A DNA stretch of 9,906 bases from positions 1-9,906 of the forward strand of contig JBOGUF010000094.1 in the NCBI GenBank assembly GCA_050696075.1. Direction: 5' to 3'. Under the pieces are notes generated by a model that saw only the letters and a program-made list of their open reading frames with translations, had not been told where the DNA came from and ran no database searches. A program made the position numbers and the translations under genes. Source of the stretch: JBOGUF01 sp050696075 (GTDB lineage Bacteria; Chloroflexota; Chloroflexia; Thermomicrobiales; UBA6265). Below are positions 7,200-9,906 of this stretch, in pieces (the first letter of the stretch is position 1; each line of letters starts with the position of its first letter).

Positions 7200-7276
7200 G
7201 CTCGTTGCCCGTTTTCCGCGGCCGTGGCGTGGACGCGGGGCTCAAGCCGCCGCGCTGAACTCCGGACCGAACGAAC

Positions 7277-7290
7277 CCGGCTGAAGCCGG
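7277..7290. repeat. CCGGC-TGAA-GCCGG hairpin module
   Basis: A 5-bp perfect stem with a TGAA loop, flanked on both sides by the direct repeat GAACGAAC (7269-7276 and 7294-7301). A smaller relative, GGCTCAAGCC, lies at 7239-7248. The core GGCTGAAGCC corresponds to GGTTGAAACC in the larger repeat at 7548-7608, with the C-G pair replaced by T-A. It would lie in the 5' leader of the leftward gene if transcription starts near 7327. Confidence 0.5.
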
Positions 7291-7332
7291 CTGGAACGAA
7301 CGCGTTGCAGCCGTCCGCTTCATCATCGTCAC

Positions 7333-7338
7333 AGTATA
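7333..7338 (-). promoter_or_regulatory. Candidate -10 box for the leftward 712-residue gene
   Basis: On the - strand this reads TATACT, five of six bases of the sigma-70 -10 consensus. It lies about 130 nt before the ATG at 7199. No good -35 hexamer sits 16-18 nt upstream; a perfect TTGACA (7385-7390 on the - strand) is too far away. Low-confidence call. Confidence 0.25.
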
Positions 7339-7439
7339 CGAACTCGGAGTGGGCGCCATTGGAACGCTCGTTGCAGCAGGGCGCTGTCAACAATACACGA
7401 TCAATCCATCACCGCCGCATGCGAGAATGCGCCAGCGGG

Positions 7440-7455
7440 GATCTCGCGTGAGATC
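7440..7455. repeat. GATCTC-GCGT-GAGATC palindrome
   Basis: A perfect 6-bp inverted repeat with a 4-nt centre in the divergent intergenic region, about 180 nt before the nitrilase start. The symmetry fits a dimeric repressor site, but no regulator gene adjoins it and it may be fortuitous. Confidence 0.4.
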
Positions 7456-7488
7456 AGGGTTACGGATCTGGAGGCGTACAGGCCAATG

Positions 7489-7542
7489 GGACGGACGAAT
7501 GCGAGCTCGAGCTTACTGGTCCGTCCGGCCAGTTCGTCCGGC
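7489..7542. repeat. Inverted GGACGGAC/GTCCGTCC with overlapping CGTCCGGC direct repeats
   Basis: GGACGGAC (7489-7496) pairs perfectly with GTCCGTCC (7519-7526) across a 22-nt spacer. CGTCCGGC occurs at 7522-7529 and again at 7535-7542, 13 nt apart. Several related half-sites in 54 nt suggest either a multi-site operator or a stem-loop in the nitrilase leader. Confidence 0.45.
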
Positions 7543-7547
7543 AGGGG

Positions 7548-7608
7548 AACCCAGGGTTGAAACCCAGGGCTGAACCGACGAAGCCCTTCCAGGGCTGAGC
7601 ACGACGAG
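7548..7608. repeat. Dispersed two-hairpin repeat, copy A
   Basis: The first hairpin is GGGTT-GA-AACCC (7554-7565); the second is AGCCCT-TCC-AGGGCT (7582-7596), followed by GAGCACGACGAG. It ends 26 nt before the nitrilase ATG, so it should be in that gene's leader. Aligned from GACGA onward (7577-7608), it matches copy B at 28 of 32 positions. It looks like a REP-like element; no transposase gene is associated. Confidence 0.7.
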
Positions 7609-7634
7609 CGGCGCAAGAGGCAAGGACTTGCCGG

Positions 7635-8438
7635 ATGGACCACTTACGCATCGGTTTGGCAGCCGTGCGGAATGCGCCGTCCGTTGAGGAGCGGCTCCAA
7701 ACGGTCGACCGCTGCCTGGCGGACGCTGGCGCGCGGGGAGCGGCCATCGTCTGTTTCCCAGAGACCTACATCCCCGGATTGCGCGGTCAGGACTTTTCCG
7801 TTCCGCCCCCTGACCAACGCCGCCAGCAGGCGGCACTCGAGGAGATTCGCGCCGCGGCACAGCGGCACGGCGTGGCGGTCGTCGTCGGCATGGAATGGGA
7901 ATCCGCCGCTGGCCTGCACAACGTGGCGTTCGTCGTCTCGCGTGACGGCGCGATCGTGGGCTGGCAGGCGAAGAACCAGATTCCGCTTGAAGAAGAGCCG
8001 TTCTACGTGCCCGACGGACGGCGGCGGCTGTTCGAGGTCGACGGCGTCCCGTTTGGTATCACCATTTGCCATGAGGGATGGCGCTACCCCGAAAGCGTAC
8101 GATGGTCGGCCGTCCGCAGGGCGCGTCTGGTCTTTCATCCGCAGCTCACGGGCAGCGACCGCACCGGCGTGACGATTGAGCGTTGGGGGGACCCGAGTTC
8201 GCCCTACTATGAAAAGGCGATGGTGGCGCGCGGCGTCGAGAACACCATCTATTTCGCCAGTGTCAACTACGCGATGCGCTACCAGGATTCCGCGACCAGC
8301 CTGCTCGGTCCGGACGGGGAGTGTCTAGCCTACGTTCCCTATGGCCAGGAGCAGGTGTTGGTACATGACCTCGACTTGTCGCGGGCAACAGGGTTCTGCG
8401 CGCGGCGGTTCAATCCGGCCTTCTATCCGCCGACGTGA
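7635..8438 (+). CDS. Carbon-nitrogen hydrolase (nitrilase superfamily)
   Basis: A 267-residue enzyme of the nitrilase/amidase superfamily, which hydrolyses non-peptide C-N bonds in amides, carbamoyl compounds or nitriles through a cysteine acyl intermediate. The Glu-Lys-Cys triad is visible: E43 in FPETYIPG, K113 in WQAKNQIPLEEEPFY, and C145 in GITICHEGWRYPE; a second conserved acidic residue probably lies in E119-E121. Length matches single-domain members, and no signal peptide is seen, so it is cytoplasmic. The usual Asp after the nucleophile is a His (C-H-E), a variation seen in some branches. AAGGA (7622-7626) is 8 nt upstream of ATG 7635. The gene stands alone, bracketed by two copies of a dispersed repeat, and converges on the RepA-like gene. 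The substrate cannot be named; an amidase is more likely than a true nitrilase. Confidence 0.9.
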   Translation: MDHLRIGLAAVRNAPSVEERLQTVDRCLADAGARGAAIVCFPETYIPGLRGQDFSVPPPDQRRQQAALEEIRAAAQRHGVAVVVGMEWESAAGLHNVAFVVSRDGAIVGWQAKNQIPLEEEPFYVPDGRRRLFEVDGVPFGITICHEGWRYPESVRWSAVRRARLVFHPQLTGSDRTGVTIERWGDPSSPYYEKAMVARGVENTIYFASVNYAMRYQDSATSLLGPDGECLAYVPYGQEQVLVHDLDLSRATGFCARRFNPAFYPPT

Positions 8439-8508
8439 GCGTGCGTGCAGCGTGGGTCCTCCCCCGCGAAGCATCTGGTCCAGGGCGGCGAGACAGGGTC
8501 TTCGGTAG

Positions 8509-8570
8509 GACCCGGCGCTGAAGGGCCGGGCTACGCCTGACGAAGTCCTTCCGGGACTGAGAACGACGAG
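8509..8570. repeat. Dispersed two-hairpin repeat, copy B
   Basis: The first hairpin is CCCGGC (8511-8516) with GCCGGG (8525-8530); the second is AGTCCT-TCC-GGGACT (8544-8558), followed by GAGAACGACGAG. It lies in the same orientation as copy A, 70 nt after the nitrilase stop and 10 nt before the end of the convergent RepA-like gene. The second stem keeps its 6-3-6 geometry while its C-G pair becomes T-A. It may double as a bidirectional transcription barrier, although no T tract follows. Confidence 0.7.
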
Positions 8571-8580
8571 GAGACTTGCG

Positions 8581-9705
8581 TTATTCGGCGCTGTTGCCGA
8601 GTTGGTTGGCCAGGTTGGCCAGGTTGGCCAGGTGGTCAACCTGGGGTGGGTTCGGTGCGGCGGCGGGTGGAAGGGACCAGAGGTAGGAACCTCCTGCCCG
8701 CGGTCCGTTTCGTCTACTGATGACGCCGATGTCTTCCCGGGCGCGACGGAGGGTCCGGGGTGTGAAACCGGCGCGTTTTGCCATGTCTTCGACTTTGCGG
8801 GCGGCGAGGGGGCCGGGGGCAAGGATTTCGTGGAGCCAGGCTTTGGCGGCGGCGCGGTCGGTTTGCCGTTCGGGGCTGGGTGGGTGGATGAGCTCGGTGG
8901 CGGTGCGGGGGCTTTGGCCGCTGAGGACGATGCGGGTGACGCCGGCGTCGGGGGCCGGTTCAAGATGAAAGGCGAGGGAGGGAGGGGGCGCGGCGAGGTT
9001 GCCCTTGGTTGAGGCCAGGATACGGGCGCTGGGGTCGTCAGGGTCGGGGGCGAGAAGGAGGGCGCAATGGACCGACGGCGGGGGGTGTTTGGCCGGGTGG
9101 CGGGTGATGACGATGGCGGCGCGGGTGCGGGCGGCGATGGTGGCGAGGGAGGCGCAAGTTGGTTCGAGGGCGTGGTCGTGGAGCGGGGTGGGGTGCTTGC
9201 CTGGCTTGGTGAGGAGGGCGGAAAGGGGGTCGATGATGACCAAGGCGGCCTCCAGGTGCTGGATGATGTTTTGGATGGCATCGAGGTCGTGCGGGATGGT
9301 CGGCGAGAGGGCGTGAGGCGCGCGGTCGGGGCCGCAGAGGATGGCGGCGGTGTGGGTGAGATCGGCGCCGGCGGCTTCGAGCCGGGGGCGGATGACGTCG
9401 GCGAGGCCGCCGTCGCCGGCGATGAAGAGGACGTAGCCGGGCTCGTCGGGTGGCGCGGACGCGGCGCCGGGAAGGGCTTCGCCACGGGAGACGCGAGCGG
9501 CCCAGTCGCAGAGGAGGGTGCTCTTTCCGGCGCCGGGCGGGCCTTCGAGGATGGTGAGTTTGCCGGCGGCGAGGCGGCCGGGGGAGAGCCAGCGGACGGT
9601 GTCGGCTTCGACGTGGGCCAGGCGGACGACGTGGCCGAGGGGATCGCGCCAGAGACGTTCGCGATCGCCGATGGCGGACTCAGGCTCTTGGCGTTGTGGC
9701 GGCAT
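8581..9705 (-). CDS. RepA-like (AAA_25) ATPase with C-terminal HTH
   Basis: A 374-residue RecA-fold ATPase resembling the hexameric plasmid helicase RepA and related AAA_25 proteins of phages and integrative elements. Walker A is GPPGAGKST (55-63) and Walker B is LVIID (155-159). IRPRLEAAGAD (105-115) is a family hallmark. Residues about 283-335 form an HTH-like tail domain (PRTLRRAREDIGVISRR, then GGSYLWSLPP), also typical of the family. The C-terminus carries LANLANLAN. Oddities: the position before D98, normally the catalytic Glu (family S-A-E-D-G), is Gly97, and the stretch after TRHPAKH appears shortened where relatives carry a conserved Arg-containing loop. ATG 9705 is chosen because AAGGGAAGGA lies just upstream; a TTG at 9729 is unlikely. 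Role inferred: DNA replication or repair helper of an accessory element. An SOS-like palindrome lies 39 nt upstream. Confidence 0.85.
   Translation of the reverse strand: MPPQRQEPESAIGDRERLWRDPLGHVVRLAHVEADTVRWLSPGRLAAGKLTILEGPPGAGKSTLLCDWAARVSRGEALPGAASAPPDEPGYVLFIAGDGGLADVIRPRLEAAGADLTHTAAILCGPDRAPHALSPTIPHDLDAIQNIIQHLEAALVIIDPLSALLTKPGKHPTPLHDHALEPTCASLATIAARTRAAIVITRHPAKHPPPSVHCALLLAPDPDDPSARILASTKGNLAAPPPSLAFHLEPAPDAGVTRIVLSGQSPRTATELIHPPSPERQTDRAAAKAWLHEILAPGPLAARKVEDMAKRAGFTPRTLRRAREDIGVISRRNGPRAGGSYLWSLPPAAAPNPPQVDHLANLANLANQLGNSAE
8606..8632. repeat. TTGGCCAGG 9-bp tandem repeat within the RepA-like gene
   Basis: Three exact head-to-tail copies (8606-8614, 8615-8623, 8624-8632). On the coding strand they specify a Leu-Ala-Asn repeat at residues 359-367, close to the C-terminus. 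Each unit contains the palindrome TGGCCA. The unit keeps the reading frame, so copy-number change would only lengthen or shorten the tail. Confidence 0.92.
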
Positions 9706-9744
9706 GGTGGTCCTTCCCTTGTGGCACAACTGGTATCGACCCCG

Positions 9745-9766
9745 GAATAGAACATCCGTTCTATTC
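9745..9766. promoter_or_regulatory. Perfect palindrome GAATAGAAC-N4-GTTCTATTC, SOS-box-like operator
   Basis: A perfect 9-bp inverted repeat around ATCC, with core GAAC-N4-GTTC. This core is the spacing and half-site of LexA (DinR) boxes in Gram-positive bacteria. It lies between divergent genes, 39 nt upstream of the RepA-like ATG and 59 nt before the DUF4258 GTG. On the - strand it overlaps TAGAAT (9763-9768), a good -10 candidate for the RepA-like gene, so binding would block transcription. Alternatives: an operator for a toxin-antitoxin autoregulator or another dimeric HTH protein. Confidence 0.6.
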
Positions 9767-9825
9767 TATCGCAGTGACAAGCATCGTGCAGGTCGGGGTA
9801 CCATGGGGCCGTAAGTGAGGAGCCC

Positions 9826-9906
9826 GTGAAGCCGCTGCGCTGGACCTCCCACGCCCTGCAGGCGCTGGTCGATCGCGGCATCGAGCGAGCCGCGGCCGAA
9901 CAGACC
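9826..9906 (+). CDS. DUF4258-family protein, 3' end beyond the window
   Basis: Only the first 27 codons are present, from GTG 9826; the frame is still open at the window edge. The start reads MKPLRWTSHALQALVDRGIE, matching the N-terminus of DUF4258 proteins, in which a hydrophobic strand leads into a conserved S/T-x-H-A-x-x-x-x-x-x-R-G-I block. Members are typically short (around 80-110 residues), related in fold to RelE-type toxins, and often followed by a DUF2283 antitoxin-like gene; whether that holds here is outside the view. GAGGAG at 9817-9822 serves as ribosome site with a short 3-nt gap. Divergent from the RepA-like gene across a 120-nt spacer with the palindrome. The family call rests on a short stretch. 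Confidence 0.65.
   Translation, partial: MKPLRWTSHALQALVDRGIERAAAEQT

Larger units (their letters stand above)
7200..7634. other. Repeat-rich intergenic region between divergent genes
   Basis: This 435-nt spacer separates the divergent 712-residue and nitrilase genes and should hold both promoters. No credible coding sequence was found. It contains GGCTCAAGCC and GGCTGAAGCC hairpin modules near the - strand gene, a GATCTC/GAGATC palindrome (7440-7455), an 8-bp inverted repeat with adjacent direct repeats (7489-7542), and one copy of a two-hairpin repeat (7548-7608). A - strand TATACT is the best -10 candidate for the leftward gene. Confidence 0.6.

Noticed and set aside
7385..7390. Perfect TTGACA on the - strand as -35 of the leftward promoter
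   Set aside because: The only good -10 (7333-7338) is 46 nt away and no -10-like hexamer occurs at 16-18 nt.
6216..7451. 411-codon open frame on the + strand opposite the helicase-associated gene
   Set aside because: Gly/Ala/Glu-rich composition mirrors the opposite strand and it runs into the intergenic repeats; no motif and no ribosome site.
7239..8570. CRISPR array from the repeated hairpins
   Set aside because: Copies are few, divergent, unevenly spaced and separated by a whole gene; there are no regular spacers or cas genes.
8325..9881. 518-codon open frame on the - strand
   Set aside because: Ser/Pro/Ala-rich translation overlapping the nitrilase end, repeat B and the whole RepA-like gene in another frame; the latter has clear Walker motifs.

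Overview
This is a GC-rich, densely coded bacterial window. Ala/Thr/Pro/Ser linkers (ATPAASPA type) in a secreted protein, frequent GTG starts, dispersed hairpin repeats and a GAAC-N4-GTTC box together suggest a Chloroflexota bacterium, possibly Thermomicrobia/Sphaerobacter-like. That placement is inference: there is no rRNA or other marker gene here.

Left part (1-4190, all + strand). A 5'-truncated EamA/DMT permease is followed by a 57-residue two-helix membrane protein, an exported six-bladed Kelch propeller protein, and a large exported quinoprotein-type beta-propeller carrying a C-terminal type 1 copper domain. The gaps are about 30 nt and a strong Rho-independent terminator follows the last gene, so these look like one operon. 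The theme is envelope/extracytoplasmic, and the last gene looks like an oxidoreductase whose own cupredoxin domain could accept its electrons.

Middle (4190-7634). A lower-GC non-coding stretch with a possible long-range stem precedes a MarR-family regulator (+). A 712-residue protein with a helicase XPB/Ssl2 N-terminal-like domain but no helicase motor lies convergently on the - strand. Its 435-nt upstream region is non-coding and rich in inverted repeats and short direct repeats.

Right part (7635-9906). A nitrilase-superfamily amidohydrolase (+) is bracketed by two copies of a roughly 62-nt two-hairpin repeat whose stems show compensatory changes. On the - strand follows a RepA-like (AAA_25) ATPase with a C-terminal HTH and a Leu-Ala-Asn repeat tail. 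It is divergent from a DUF4258 gene that runs off the right edge. A perfect 9-bp inverted repeat resembling a Gram-positive-type LexA box lies between these two. This end has an accessory/mobile-element flavour, but no integrase, transposase or att site is visible.

Most notable: the quinoprotein-cupredoxin fusion; the paired repeats around the nitrilase; and the SOS-like operator in front of a RepA-like ATPase that seems to lack its catalytic glutamate. I found no CRISPR array, tRNA or rRNA. I cannot claim a wholly new system from sequence alone.
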